From Actinomadura formosensis NBRC 14204 (GTDB lineage: Bacteria; Actinomycetota; Actinomycetes; Streptosporangiales; Streptosporangiaceae), in assembly GCF_001552155.1 (NCBI RefSeq), contig NZ_BCQQ01000017.1, positions 1-64,000 on the forward strand: a stretch of 64,000 nt of DNA, given 5' to 3'. Shown piece by piece: positions 17,158 to 26,330 of this stretch; the first letter of the stretch is position 1, and every line of letters begins with the position of its first letter. The notes beneath the pieces were generated by a model that saw only the letters and a program-made list of their open reading frames with translations, was not told the DNA's origin and ran no database searches. The translations under genes and the position numbers were made by a program.

Positions 17158-18417
17158 TCAGCCGCGGGTATGACCCTCACCTGTCACGACGTACTTGGTG
17201 GACGTCAGCTCCGGCAGCCCCATCGGGCCGCGGGCGTGCAGCTTCTGCGTCGAGATGCCGATCTCCGCGCCGAACCCGAACTCCTCGCCGTCGGTGAACC
17301 GCGTCGAGGCGTTCACCATCACGGCCGCCGAGTCGACCAGCGCCACGAACCGCTTCGCGGCGGGCTGCGACGCCGTGACGATCGCCTCGGTGTGGCCCGA
17401 TCCGTACGTGCGGATGTGCGCGACGGCGTCGTCCAGGGAGCCGACCACGCGGGCGGCGATGTCGAGCGACAGGTACTCGGCGTACCAGTCGTCCTCGGTG
17501 GCCTCCACGACATCGCCGCTGTACGAGCGGACGCGGTCGTCGCCGTGGACGGTCACCCCGGCGGTCTTGAGCGCCTCAAGCGCACGCGGGAGGAACGTGT
17601 CCGCGATGTCGGCGTGCACCAGCAACGTCTCTGCGGCGTTGCACACGGAAGGACGCTGCGTCTTGGCGTTCAGCAGGATGTCGACGGCCATGTCCGCGTC
17701 GGCGGCGGCGTCCACATAGACGGCGCAGTTCCCGACACCCGTCTCGATCACGGGGACGGTCGACTCCTCCACCACCGAGTTGATCAGCGACGCGCCGCCG
17801 CGCGGGATCAGCACGTCCACCAGCCCGCGCGCCCGCATGAGGTGCTTCACCGACTCGCGGGACGTGCCCGGGACGAGCTGCACCGCATCCGCCGGGACCT
17901 CGGTCTCGGCCAGCGCACCCTGCATCACCTGGACCAGCACCGTGTTCGAGTCGTGCGCGGACGACGAGCCGCGCAGCATCGCCACGTTGCCGCTCTTCAG
18001 GCACAGCGCGGCGGCGTCCACGGTCACGTTCGGGCGGCCCTCGTAGATCATCCCGACGACGCCGAGCGGCACCCGCACCTGCCGCAGTTCCAGCCCGTTC
18101 GGCAGCACGGTGCCGCGCACCGTCTCCCCCACCGGGTCCGGCAGCGCCGCGACCTTCCGGACGGCCTCCGCGATCGCCTCGATGCGCTGCTCCGACAGGC
18201 TCAGCCGGTCGATCATGTACTCCGAGGTGCCGCTCTCCCGGGCCCGCGCGACATCGGTCTGGTTCGCCTTGATGATCTCGGGAGCGGCGGCGACCAGCGC
18301 TTCCGCGATGCGGTGCAGCGCCGCGTCCTTCGCCGCGCGCGGCAGCGGCGCCAGCCCGGCCGCCGCCGCCTTGGCGCGCCGCGCCACCCGGAGGAACTCC
18401 TCGCGCTCGTCGCTCAT
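17158..18417 (-). CDS. proA: Glutamate-5-semialdehyde dehydrogenase (gamma-glutamyl phosphate reductase)
   Basis: ProA reduces gamma-glutamyl phosphate to glutamate semialdehyde with NADPH, the second step of proline synthesis. The 419-residue protein has [35 protein letters not shown] for cofactor binding, the catalytic Cys in [19 protein letters not shown], and the closing [18 protein letters not shown] motif. The ATG at 18417 is preferred because GAGGAGC precedes it; an in-frame upstream ATG exists at 18441. It follows proB after 88 bases that contain an imperfect tandem repeat, and both belong to the obgE-proB-proA order common in actinobacteria. Confidence 0.96.
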   Translation of the reverse strand: MSDEREEFLRVARRAKAAAAGLAPLPRAAKDAALHRIAEALVAAAPEIIKANQTDVARARESGTSEYMIDRLSLSEQRIEAIAEAVRKVAALPDPVGETVRGTVLPNGLELRQVRVPLGVVGMIYEGRPNVTVDAAALCLKSGNVAMLRGSSSAHDSNTVLVQVMQGALAETEVPADAVQLVPGTSRESVKHLMRARGLVDVLIPRGGASLINSVVEESTVPVIETGVGNCAVYVDAAADADMAVDILLNAKTQRPSVCNAAETLLVHADIADTFLPRALEALKTAGVTVHGDDRVRSYSGDVVEATEDDWYAEYLSLDIAARVVGSLDDAVAHIRTYGSGHTEAIVTASQPAAKRFVALVDSAAVMVNASTRFTDGEEFGFGAEIGISTQKLHARGPMGLPELTSTKYVVTGEGHTRG

Positions 18418-18438
18418 CACAACGCTCCTCAATCGACT

Positions 18439-18515
18439 CATTCCGGGGGACGCCCTAAACCCCCGCCATTCCAGTCATTCCGAGGGGACGGCCCCCAGAC
18501 CCCCGCTATTCCAGT
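18439..18515. repeat. Imperfect tandem repeat in the proB-proA gap
   Basis: Two copies of a 37-40-base unit (18439-18475 and 18476-18515) start with CATTCCG, carry a run of Gs then a run of Cs, and end with ATTCCAGT. The second copy contains the proB stop codon. The G-run and C-run within each unit could pair, so each copy may fold as a hairpin. They could tune proA expression or be REP-like DNA. Confidence 0.6.
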
Positions 18516-19612
18516 ATCACCAGATGGTCCCGGTGAATTATCTCGCGTTCGTACCCGGCGCCCAGCTCACGGGCCAGCCAGCGCGTCGAGCGGCCCATCA
18601 GGTCGGGGATCTCGGACGCGTCGTAGTTCACCAGGCCGCGCGCGACGACGCGGCCGCCGGTATCGCACAGGTCGACCGGATCGCCCGCGGCGAAGTCGCC
18701 GTCCACGCCCGTCACCCCGGCCGGCAGCAGGGACTTGCGGCGCCGCACGACCGCCTCGACCGCGCCCGCGTCCAGCATGACCCGCCCCTGGCCGGTGGTC
18801 GCGTGCGCGAGCCACAGGTTCCGCGTCGACATGCGGCGGCCCTCACCCGGGTGGAACAGCGTGCCGACCCGGTCTCCGGCGAGCGCGTGCGCGGCGGACG
18901 CGGCGTTGGTCAGCACGACGGGGACGCCCGCGATCCGGGCCGCCTCGACCTTGGTGACCATGCCGCCGGTTCCGACGCGTCCGGACCGGCCGAGCTTGAC
19001 GTCCTTCAGGTCGTCCGGCCCGTGGACCTCGTCGACGCGGCGGGCGCCGGGCTGGCGCGGGTCGCCAGTGTAGAGGGCGTCGACGTCCGACAGCAGGATC
19101 AGCGCGTCCGCGCGGATCAGGTGCGAGACGAGCGCGGCGAGCCGGTCGTTGTCACCGAACCGGATCTCGTCGGTGGCGACGGTGTCGTTCTCGTTCACGA
19201 TCGGCAGGACGCCCATGGCGAGGAGCTGGCCGAGCGTGCGCTGCGCGTTGCGGTGATGCGAGCGGCGCATCATGTCGTCGGCGGTGAGCAGCACCTGCCC
19301 GACCGTCAGCGCGTACCGGGCGAAGGACGAGGTGTAGCGTGCGAACAGCAGCCCCTGCCCGACGCTCGCCGCCGCCTGCTGGGTCGCGAGGTCCGGCGGA
19401 CGGCGGGTCAGCCCGAGCGGGCCGAGACCGGCGGCGATCGCACCGGACGACACGAACACGATCTCGGTGCCGTCGGCGCGCCGGGCGGCGAGGACGTCGA
19501 CCAGCGCGTCGATGCGGCCCGCGTCGATCGTCCCCCGCGGGGTGGTCAGCGACGACGAACCCGCCTTCACCACGATGCGGCGGGCCTTCGCGATCGCCGC
19601 GCGGTCACTCAT
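18506..19612 (-). CDS. proB: Glutamate 5-kinase
   Basis: ProB phosphorylates glutamate with ATP to start proline synthesis and is normally the proline-inhibited step. The 368-residue length includes an amino-acid kinase domain (RRIVVKAGSSSLT at the start, VFVSSGAIAAGLGPLG, the LLSDVDALYTGDPR segment, RVGTGGMVTKVEAARIA) and a C-terminal PUA domain from about residue 275 (SLLPAGVTGVDGDFAAGD...GLVNYDASEI). The ATG at 19612 gives the family N-terminus. It lies 11 bases after obgE and is probably cotranscribed with it. Confidence 0.96.
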   Translation of the reverse strand: MSDRAAIAKARRIVVKAGSSSLTTPRGTIDAGRIDALVDVLAARRADGTEIVFVSSGAIAAGLGPLGLTRRPPDLATQQAAASVGQGLLFARYTSSFARYALTVGQVLLTADDMMRRSHHRNAQRTLGQLLAMGVLPIVNENDTVATDEIRFGDNDRLAALVSHLIRADALILLSDVDALYTGDPRQPGARRVDEVHGPDDLKDVKLGRSGRVGTGGMVTKVEAARIAGVPVVLTNAASAAHALAGDRVGTLFHPGEGRRMSTRNLWLAHATTGQGRVMLDAGAVEAVVRRRKSLLPAGVTGVDGDFAAGDPVDLCDTGGRVVARGLVNYDASEIPDLMGRSTRWLARELGAGYEREIIHRDHLVILE

Positions 19613-19623
19613 GACTCCGCTTC

Positions 19624-21018
19624 CTATCGTCCGTCCAGGCGCCGGTCGGTGCCGCGCGGGCCCATCGCGCCCTCGCCGGCCGGGACCTCCGGCTCCCAGT
19701 CGAAGACGATCGAGTCGTCCATCGTGCCGATCAGGACCGTGGCGCCCGCGCTGGCGCCCGCCCCGGCCAGCGCGTCCTCCACACCGAGCCGGGCGAGCCG
19801 GTCGGCGAGGTAGCCGACGGCCTCCTCGTTGGCGAAGTCGGTCTGCCGCAGCCACCGGACGGGCTTGGTGCCGGTGATCAGGTAGGTGTTGTCGCCGAGG
19901 TCCCGCACCTCGAAGTCGGTGTCGCCGCCGACCGGCTCCGGCCGGATGACGATGCGGGTCGGCTCCGCCGGCGGCAGCGACGCGCGGTGCTCGGCCACCA
20001 TCGCCGCCATCGCGAACGACAGTTCCCGCAGGCCCTCGTGCGTCGCCGCCGACACCTCGAACACCTTCAGCCCGCGCGCCTCGAATTCGGGCCGGACCAT
20101 CTCGGCGAGTTCGCGGCCGTCCGGTACGTCCACCTTGTTCAGGACGACGATGCGCGGCCGGTCCGACAGCGGACGGTCGCCCAGCACCCGGTCGTACGCC
20201 CGCAGTTCCCGTTCGACGACCTCGAAGTCGCTGACCGGGTCACGGCCCGGCTCCATCGTGGCGCAGTCGAGGACGTGCGCGAGCGTGGAGGACCGCTCGA
20301 TGTGGCGGAGGAAGTCCAGGCCGAGGCCGCGTCCCTCGCTCGCCCCCTCGATCAGGCCGGGCACGTCCGCGACCGTGAACGTGGTGTCACCCGCGCTGAC
20401 CACGCCGAGGTTCGGGATCAGCGTCGTGAACGGGTAGTCGGCGATCTTCGGCTTCGCCGCGGACAGCGCGGCGATCAGCGACGACTTGCCCGCGCTGGGG
20501 AACCCGACGAGCGCGACGTCGGCGACGCTCTTCAACTCCAGGACGACGTTCCGCTCCTCACCCGGCTCGCCGAGCAGCGCGAAGCCCGGCGCCTTGCGTT
20601 TGGCGGTCGCCAGTGCCGCGTTCCCGAGCCCGCCGTGGCCGCCCTTCGCGACCACGTACCGGGTGCCCTCGCCGACCAGGTCGGCCAGCACCCGGTCACC
20701 CTCCTTCACGACGGTGCCGTCCGGGACGGACAGGATCACATCGCCGCCGTCCGCGCCCGTCCGGAGGTTGCCCTGCCCCTGCTTGCCGTTGCCCGCCTTG
20801 CGGTGCGGGCGCCGGTGGTACTCCAGCAGGCTCGCGGTACCCGAGTCGACGACGAGGACGACGTCGCCGCCGCGGCCGCCGTTCGCGCCGTCCGGGCCGC
20901 CGAGCGGCTTGAACTTCTCCCGGTGGATCGAGGCGCACCCGTTGCCGCCGTTGCCCGCGGCGACGTGCAGCACCACCCGGTCCACGAACTGCGCGCCCGA
21001 TCCCGCTCCAGCGGCCAC
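19624..21018 (-). CDS. obgE: Obg GTPase
   Basis: Essential GTPase linked to 50S assembly and growth control. The 464 residues comprise the glycine-rich Obg fold ([20 protein letters not shown] and [14 protein letters not shown]), the G domain with G1 [10 protein letters not shown]2 YPFTTLIP, G3 [12 protein letters not shown] and G4 NKVD, and a C-terminal OCT domain with [18 protein letters not shown], present in Gram-positive and actinobacterial Obg. The start is GTG behind GAGGAG. A perfect 15-bp hairpin separates it from rpmA upstream, so obgE likely has its own promoter or partial readthrough. Confidence 0.97.
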   Translation of the reverse strand: MAAGAGSGAQFVDRVVLHVAAGNGGNGCASIHREKFKPLGGPDGANGGRGGDVVLVVDSGTASLLEYHRRPHRKAGNGKQGQGNLRTGADGGDVILSVPDGTVVKEGDRVLADLVGEGTRYVVAKGGHGGLGNAALATAKRKAPGFALLGEPGEERNVVLELKSVADVALVGFPSAGKSSLIAALSAAKPKIADYPFTTLIPNLGVVSAGDTTFTVADVPGLIEGASEGRGLGLDFLRHIERSSTLAHVLDCATMEPGRDPVSDFEVVERELRAYDRVLGDRPLSDRPRIVVLNKVDVPDGRELAEMVRPEFEARGLKVFEVSAATHEGLRELSFAMAAMVAEHRASLPPAEPTRIVIRPEPVGGDTDFEVRDLGDNTYLITGTKPVRWLRQTDFANEEAVGYLADRLARLGVEDALAGAGASAGATVLIGTMDDSIVFDWEPEVPAGEGAMGPRGTDRRLDGR

Positions 21019-21055
21019 GGTGACTCTCCTCAGTGAAACCCTCGGTGAAAACGGC

Positions 21056-21087
21056 GAAGGGGCGGACCGGAACCGGTCCGCCCCTTC
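21056..21087 (-). terminator. Terminator after rpmA
   Basis: A 15-bp perfect stem (GAAGGGGCGGACCGG and its complement) with a two-base AA loop lies between the rpmA stop and the obgE start. It should end or attenuate the rplU-rpmA transcript. Confidence 0.8.
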
Positions 21088-21112
21088 AACGAACGTTCAA
21101 CGCGCAGGCGGA

Positions 21113-21370
21113 CTACTCCGCCGGCGGGACCACGCTCACCGCGTTGCGACCGCGGTAGCGGCGGAACTGCACCGCGCCCGCGACCAGCGCGAACAGCGTG
21201 TCGTCGCCGCCGCGGCCGACGCCCGGCCCGGGGTGGAAGTGGGTGCCGCGCTGGCGGACGATGATCTCGCCGGCGTTGACGACCTGGCCGCCGAACCGCT
21301 TCACGCCGAGCCGCTGGGCGTTGGAGTCGCGACCGTTACGGCTGGACGATGCGCCCTTCTTGTGTGCCAT
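21113..21370 (-). CDS. rpmA: 50S ribosomal protein L27
   Basis: The 85-residue protein begins [20 protein letters not shown] after the initiator and contains [20 protein letters not shown], both diagnostic for L27, which lines the peptidyl-transferase centre. No Firmicutes-type N-terminal extension is present. It lies 14 bases after rplU and both are expressed as a pair. Confidence 0.98.
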   Translation of the reverse strand: MAHKKGASSSRNGRDSNAQRLGVKRFGGQVVNAGEIIVRQRGTHFHPGPGVGRGGDDTLFALVAGAVQFRRYRGRNAVSVVPPAE

Positions 21371-21384
21371 GAGACCGCTCTCCC

Positions 21385-21699
21385 TTACTTCCCGGCCTTG
21401 ATACCGGTGATCTTGACCTCGGTGTAGGGCTGACGGTGACCCATCCGCCGCTTGTACCCGGTCTTGTTCCGGTAGTGCATGATGTTGATCTTCGGGCCCT
21501 TGACCGCGCCGAGGATCTCGGCGGTCACCTCGTAACGCGCGAGGTCGGCCGCGCCGCTGACGACGTTGTCGCCGTCCACGACGAGCACCGCCGGGAACGT
21601 GACGGTCGAGCCGACCTCACCGGCCAGCTTGTCGACGGTCAGCACGTCGTCGACGGTGACCTTCTCCTGCCTGCCGCCTGCGCGGACAATCGCGTACAC
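21385..21699 (-). CDS. rplU: 50S ribosomal protein L21
   Basis: A 104-residue L21 with the family opening [19 protein letters not shown], the [20 protein letters not shown] rRNA-binding segment and the closing TEVKITGI. The start is GTG at 21699. About 290 bases of non-coding leader separate it from rne; within it a GATCGGC/GCCGATC stem (21846-21872) could end the rne transcript. A regulatory leader for the ribosomal protein pair may lie in the rest but I see no known motif. Confidence 0.98.
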   Translation of the reverse strand: MYAIVRAGGRQEKVTVDDVLTVDKLAGEVGSTVTFPAVLVVDGDNVVSGAADLARYEVTAEILGAVKGPKINIMHYRNKTGYKRRMGHRQPYTEVKITGIKAGK

Positions 21700-21988
21700 C
21701 GCGGAAACCCTTCGTCTGCGCGCGCTTCCGGACTGAACCGGTCCCGCGCGTGGCTAACCAGCCCCCGGATGGGGGCCTGCCCCCGGCACCGGGCCGAGGG
21801 CGGCACACCAGGAGCGACCCTGGCGCTCTCTGCTTGGCCTCACCGGATCGGCGAGGTGAGCACCGGCCGATCCCCGGACGGGGTTCGCGGTGCGAGTTCG
21901 GGTGACGCGCCCACGACGCGCCGAAGCCCAAGGGTACCGGATGCCCCGAGCGGAACGCGAACGCGTCCGCCCGGGGCCCGGTGACCCG

Positions 21989-24900
21989 TCAGTCCGCGGA
22001 CTCGGCGGCTTCGGCGGCGGCCCGGGGGCGGCGGGTCCGGCGGCGGCGGGTGGCCGTTTCGCCTTCCTCGCCCTCGGTGGGCGCGGAGCCGTTCGGTTCG
22101 GCGGCGGGCACCTCCGCGGACACCTCGGCGCCGTTCAGGTCCGGGCCGGAGCCGTTGCCGTTGACCGGGACGGGCTCGGCGGAGTCGAGGGCGCCCGGGG
22201 AGGCTTCGGCGGCCTCCTCGGCGGCGTCGGCGGCCTCCACGGCGGCCTGGGCCGGGGACTCGTCGACCTCCGGGGGCGGGCCCGCCGGACGCTTGGCCGG
22301 GCCCGACTTCTTCCGGGAACGCACCGGCTTCGGCTTCGTCTCCGCGGCGGGGACCGGAGCCTCCGCCGGAGCCTCGGCCGGGGCCTCCTCCGCTTCGGTC
22401 TCCTTCGGCCTGACCTCGTGCCGGGCCAGCTTCTCCTCGACGGCCTTCTCGACCTCGCCCTTGCGCTTGCGGCGGCGCCCGCTCTCCTTGCCGGCCACCT
22501 TGTCCGGCTTCGGCTCGACCGGCGTCAGGTGGACGTGGATGCCGCGGCCGTTGCAGGACTCGCAGGTCTCCGAGAACGCCTCCAGCAGGCCCTGGCCGAC
22601 GCGCTTGCGGGTCATCTGGACCAGGCCCAGCGAGGTGACCTCGGCGACCTGGTGCTTGGTACGGTCCCGCGACAGGCACTCCACCAGCCGGCGCAGCACC
22701 AGGTCCCGGTTGCTCTCCAGCACCATGTCGATGAAGTCGATCACGACGATGCCGCCGATGTCGCGGAGCCGCAGCTGGCGGACGATCTCCTCGGCCGCCT
22801 CCAGGTTGTTGCGGGTGACGGTCTCCTCCAGGTTGCCGCCCTGCCCGGTGAACTTGCCGGTGTTGACGTCGATGACCGTCATGGCCTCGGTGCGGTCGAT
22901 CACCAGCGAGCCGCCGGACGGCAGCCACACCTTGCGGTCCATCGCCTTCGCGATCTGCTCGTCGATGCGGAACGCCGACAGCGCGTCCTGGTCGCCCGTC
23001 CAGCGCTCGACGCGGTCGGCGAGATGCGGCGCCACGTACTGGACGTACTCGGAGATGGTGTCCCAGGCCTCGTCCCCCGACACGACGAGCTTGGAGAAGT
23101 CCTCGTTGAAGATGTCGCGGACGACCCGGATCGTCAGGTCGGGTTCGCCGTACAGGAGGGAGGGGGCGGAGGCCGTCTTGACCTTCTTCTGGATGCTCTC
23201 CCACTGCGCGGCGAGGCGCGACACGTCGCGGGCCAGTTCCTCCTCGGTCGCGCCCTCGGCGGCGGTCCGGACGATCACGCCGGCGTTCTCCGGCATGACC
23301 TTCTTCAGGATCGACTTGAGGCGGCTGCGCTCCTTGTCGGGCAGCTTGCGGCTGATGCCGGTCATCGAGCCGTCCGGCACGTACACGAGGTAGCGGCCGG
23401 GCAGCGACACCTGGCTGGTCAGCCGGGCGCCCTTGTGGCCGAGCGGGTCCTTGGTGACCTGGACCAGCACCGACTGGCCGGACTTCAGCGCCGACTCGAT
23501 GCGGCGCGGCTGCCCCTCCAGGCCGGAGGCGTCCCAGTTGACCTCGCCCGCGTACAGGACGGCGTTGCGGCCCTTGCCGATGTCGACGAACGCCGCCTCC
23601 ATCGACGGCAGGACGTTCTGGACCTTGCCCAGGTAGACGTTGCCCACGTACGACTGGTGCGTGGCGCGGTTGACGTAGTGCTCGACGAGGACGTCGTCCT
23701 CCAGGACGGCGATCTGGGTGCGCTCGCCCTCCTGCCGGACGACCATGACCCGCTCGACCGACTCGCGGCGCGCCAGGAACTCCGCCTCGGTGATCACCGG
23801 CGGACGGCGGCGGCCCTGCTCGCGGCCCTCGCGGCGGCGCTGCTTCTTGGCCTCCAGCCGGGTCGAGCCGCGCACGGACTGGACCTCGTCCTCGGCGGCC
23901 GCGCGCTCCTCGCGGGCGGTGCGCACGTGCACGACGGTGTTCGGCGGGTCGTCCGAGCCGCCCCCGGCGTCGGTGTCGGCCCCGGAGCGGCGCCTGCGGC
24001 GGCGACGGCGGCGGCTCGTCCCGGACTCGGCGTCCTCACCCTCGCCCTCGTCCTCGGCGGTCTCCTGCTCGGCCTCCTCGGCCTTGGGCTCCTTCTTGCC
24101 GGACTTGGCTCCCCTGGCGGCCTTGGCGGGCTTGGCTGCCCTGGCGGGCTTGCCGCCCTGCTCGTCCTTCGGCTCCTCGTCCTTGGGCTCCTCGTCCCCG
24201 GGCTCCTCGGTCAGTGCCTCGTCCTCGGCGCCGTCCTTGCCCCGGCCGCGGCCGCGGCCACCGCGGCGGCGGCGCCGCCGGGACGGACGGTCCTCGGACT
24301 CGTCCTCGTCCGACGGGCCGTGCTCGTGGTCGTCGTCGCCGGTGTCGCGCTCGGCGGGCTCGGTGTCGGCGGGCTTCTGGCGCGCGGGGGCCTCGGCCTT
24401 CGGCTCCGGCGGCTGGAAGACGACCATCGGCGGCTGGAACATGACGCCCGGGACGCCGACGCCGCTCGCGGGTTCGAGCTCCGACACCTGCTCGGCGGAC
24501 ACCTCGGCTCCCGCGACCGGGGCGGCGGGGACCTCCGGCACCGGCGGGACGGCCGGCACCTCGGCGGCGGTGGAGCGGCGGCGGGTCCGGGTGCGGGGCG
24601 CGGGCGCCTGCTCGGCGGGCCGCTTCTCCGCCGCCGCGGCCTCGGGTGCGGCCTCGGGTGCGGCCTCCGGGGAGGTCTCGGCGCCGGTCATCGGAACGGG
24701 CTCGGGCGTCTCGGTGGCGGCCTTCTCGCTTCTCGTGCGGGTGCGGGTCCTGGTCCGCTTCGGCGGCTCGGGAGCCTCGGCCGCTTCCGGCTCCTCGGCC
24801 GCGGGCTCCCCGGCGGTCTCCGGTTCCCCGGCGGTCTCGGATTCCTCGGCGGTCTCCGGTTCCTCGGCGGCCGCGGGGGGTTCGGCGGGCGCGGCGGGTT

Positions 24901-25075
24901 CGGCCGGGGTGTCGTCCACGTCGGGCGGCGGGCCGGCGGGGCGGCTCGCCCGGCGGGGACGCGAGGTCACCCGCGCGCTCGCGCTCTCCGCGCCCCCGTT
25001 CCGGGTGGTCGCGGTATCGGTCGTCTCCTCGTCGGTGCCTTCGGCCGCGGCCGAATCGACTTCGTTCTCAAGCAT
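21989..25075 (-). CDS. rne: Ribonuclease E/G with long disordered arms
   Basis: The main endoribonuclease for mRNA decay and rRNA processing. The 1028 residues divide into a long Pro/Glu/Ala-rich N-arm (to about 430) with RRRRRGGRGRGRGK- and RRRRRRRRSG-type basic patches, a conserved core with S1 domain (VGNVYLGKVQNVLPSMEAAF), the DNase-I-like catalytic part (TVIDVNTGKFTG and IVVIDFIDMVLE with the Mg-binding Asp residues), and the zinc-link CESCNGRG near residue 840. A second Glu/Ala-rich C-arm follows. The core is intact; the arms probably scaffold partner proteins and RNA. It is followed by rplU. Confidence 0.95.
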   Translation of the reverse strand: MLENEVDSAAAEGTDEETTDTATTRNGGAESASARVTSRPRRASRPAGPPPDVDDTPAEPAAPAEPPAAAEEPETAEESETAGEPETAGEPAAEEPEAAEAPEPPKRTRTRTRTRSEKAATETPEPVPMTGAETSPEAAPEAAPEAAAAEKRPAEQAPAPRTRTRRRSTAAEVPAVPPVPEVPAAPVAGAEVSAEQVSELEPASGVGVPGVMFQPPMVVFQPPEPKAEAPARQKPADTEPAERDTGDDDHEHGPSDEDESEDRPSRRRRRRGGRGRGRGKDGAEDEALTEEPGDEEPKDEEPKDEQGGKPARAAKPAKAARGAKSGKKEPKAEEAEQETAEDEGEGEDAESGTSRRRRRRRRRSGADTDAGGGSDDPPNTVVHVRTAREERAAAEDEVQSVRGSTRLEAKKQRRREGREQGRRRPPVITEAEFLARRESVERVMVVRQEGERTQIAVLEDDVLVEHYVNRATHQSYVGNVYLGKVQNVLPSMEAAFVDIGKGRNAVLYAGEVNWDASGLEGQPRRIESALKSGQSVLVQVTKDPLGHKGARLTSQVSLPGRYLVYVPDGSMTGISRKLPDKERSRLKSILKKVMPENAGVIVRTAAEGATEEELARDVSRLAAQWESIQKKVKTASAPSLLYGEPDLTIRVVRDIFNEDFSKLVVSGDEAWDTISEYVQYVAPHLADRVERWTGDQDALSAFRIDEQIAKAMDRKVWLPSGGSLVIDRTEAMTVIDVNTGKFTGQGGNLEETVTRNNLEAAEEIVRQLRLRDIGGIVVIDFIDMVLESNRDLVLRRLVECLSRDRTKHQVAEVTSLGLVQMTRKRVGQGLLEAFSETCESCNGRGIHVHLTPVEPKPDKVAGKESGRRRKRKGEVEKAVEEKLARHEVRPKETEAEEAPAEAPAEAPVPAAETKPKPVRSRKKSGPAKRPAGPPPEVDESPAQAAVEAADAAEEAAEASPGALDSAEPVPVNGNGSGPDLNGAEVSAEVPAAEPNGSAPTEGEEGETATRRRRTRRPRAAAEAAESAD

Positions 25076-25282
25076 CCGGGCAATCTCCCGTCAGGCTCCC
25101 GGGCGCGTCCGCCCGCTCCGCCCGGGGACGGATCGGTGCGGTGCGCCGCACGAGAGCACCTCATCAGTCATCGGCGTCAGCACCGCCGGACCGTGGTCCG
25201 GCCATGCCGACGAAGTCGTCGGGGGCGCGCCCGCCGTACCCTGCGGGACCGGTTCCGTGCTCCCACGGCTTCGGTCCCACGG

Positions 25283-26140
25283 TCAGGCGCTGACGGCATC
25301 CGCGCTCGCGGTGTCCCCGGGCCTCGGCCGCTCGTGGCCGTGTGCCGTCCCGGCGTCGTCGCCGGACGGCAGGCCGGTCTCCCGGTCGGGATCCAGGGGA
25401 TCCGCGAGGCCACCGGTGTCCGCGTCGAGGGGCCCCTGCGCCAGCCTGGTCACCAGCGGCGGTGACGGCGGCGCGAGGTCGGCGACCTGGCGCAGTCCGG
25501 TGAGGATGTCGTCGGGTCGTACGGCCGGTGTGGAATGCCGAACAACCATTCGAAGTATCGCACAAGGGGCATCCGCCGCCTCCGCGGCGCGCCGGTCCAG
25601 CTCGCAGGCGGACACGGCGGCGCGCACGTCGAAACGGCGCCGTCCCTTCTTCGTGAGGCGTTCGACCTCGATGATCGCGGCGGCCATGAAGGCGGCCACG
25701 GCGGCGGCGGCGTCGCTCTCGGCCACGCCGTCCAGCCTGATCCGCCATTCGGACGCCTCAAGCCGATCGGTGAACGCGCCCGGCTTCGCCGCCGCGTCAC
25801 CGCGTCCCGTCCCGACCGGCACGACATCGACGATGTCGAGCCCGGGGGGCAGGGCCGCGTCCAGATCGGCCCGGACCCGCGCAGGGTCGCGGGTCTCGGT
25901 GAGCCCGATCTCGAGGTACTCGGCCTCACTGGCCACCCCTGTCGCCGCCGCACCCGCGTACGAGATCTTCGGGTGGGGGGTGAATCCGCCGCTGAACGCG
26001 ACAGGGATCCCGGCGCGCCTGACGGCGCGTTCCACGGCCCGGGAAATGTCGCGGTGGCTCGTGAACCGCAGCCTGCCCCGCTTGGCGTAGCGGACGCGCA
26101 GTCGCTGGGTCACGGGGGCCGGCGCCGGACCCTCCGGCAT
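25283..26140 (-). CDS. TIGR03936 family radical-SAM-associated protein
   Basis: A 285-residue protein of the DUF2344/TIGR03936 family, almost always encoded next to the TIGR03960 radical SAM enzyme. Diagnostic parts are VRYAKRGRLRFTSHRDISRA near the N-terminus and the GFTPHPKISYAGAAATGVAS loop. The function is unestablished; a tRNA or RNA modification role has been suggested for the pair. I chose the ATG at 26140 (MPEGPAPAP...), since residues upstream in the frame are not family-like. The Pro/Asp-rich C-tail beyond residue 240 is poorly conserved. It lies 190 bases after the radical SAM gene and before rne. Confidence 0.87.
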   Translation of the reverse strand: MPEGPAPAPVTQRLRVRYAKRGRLRFTSHRDISRAVERAVRRAGIPVAFSGGFTPHPKISYAGAAATGVASEAEYLEIGLTETRDPARVRADLDAALPPGLDIVDVVPVGTGRGDAAAKPGAFTDRLEASEWRIRLDGVAESDAAAAVAAFMAAAIIEVERLTKKGRRRFDVRAAVSACELDRRAAEAADAPCAILRMVVRHSTPAVRPDDILTGLRQVADLAPPSPPLVTRLAQGPLDADTGGLADPLDPDRETGLPSGDDAGTAHGHERPRPGDTASADAVSA

Positions 26141-26330
26141 GGGTGCCAGGGTTCTGGTCCTTCCTACTCGTGTTGAGTCGAAAAACAAGGTCTCCCTATA
26201 GAGTACGGGTCCCCGAGCCTCGTTCTGCCAAGCGCGGGTCATGTAGAGGCCGGGCCCCCGCAGCTCAAGGCGTTTCCGCAACCGCTTCCGGCAGCGGGAC
26301 GCCCGCGCGGGTCGCCCGGCCGCGCGCCGG

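Noticed and set aside
21890..25465. A 1191-codon plus-strand frame opposite rne
   Set aside because: Low-complexity Gly/Leu/Arg product without a recognisable domain; antisense to RNase E with all catalytic motifs.
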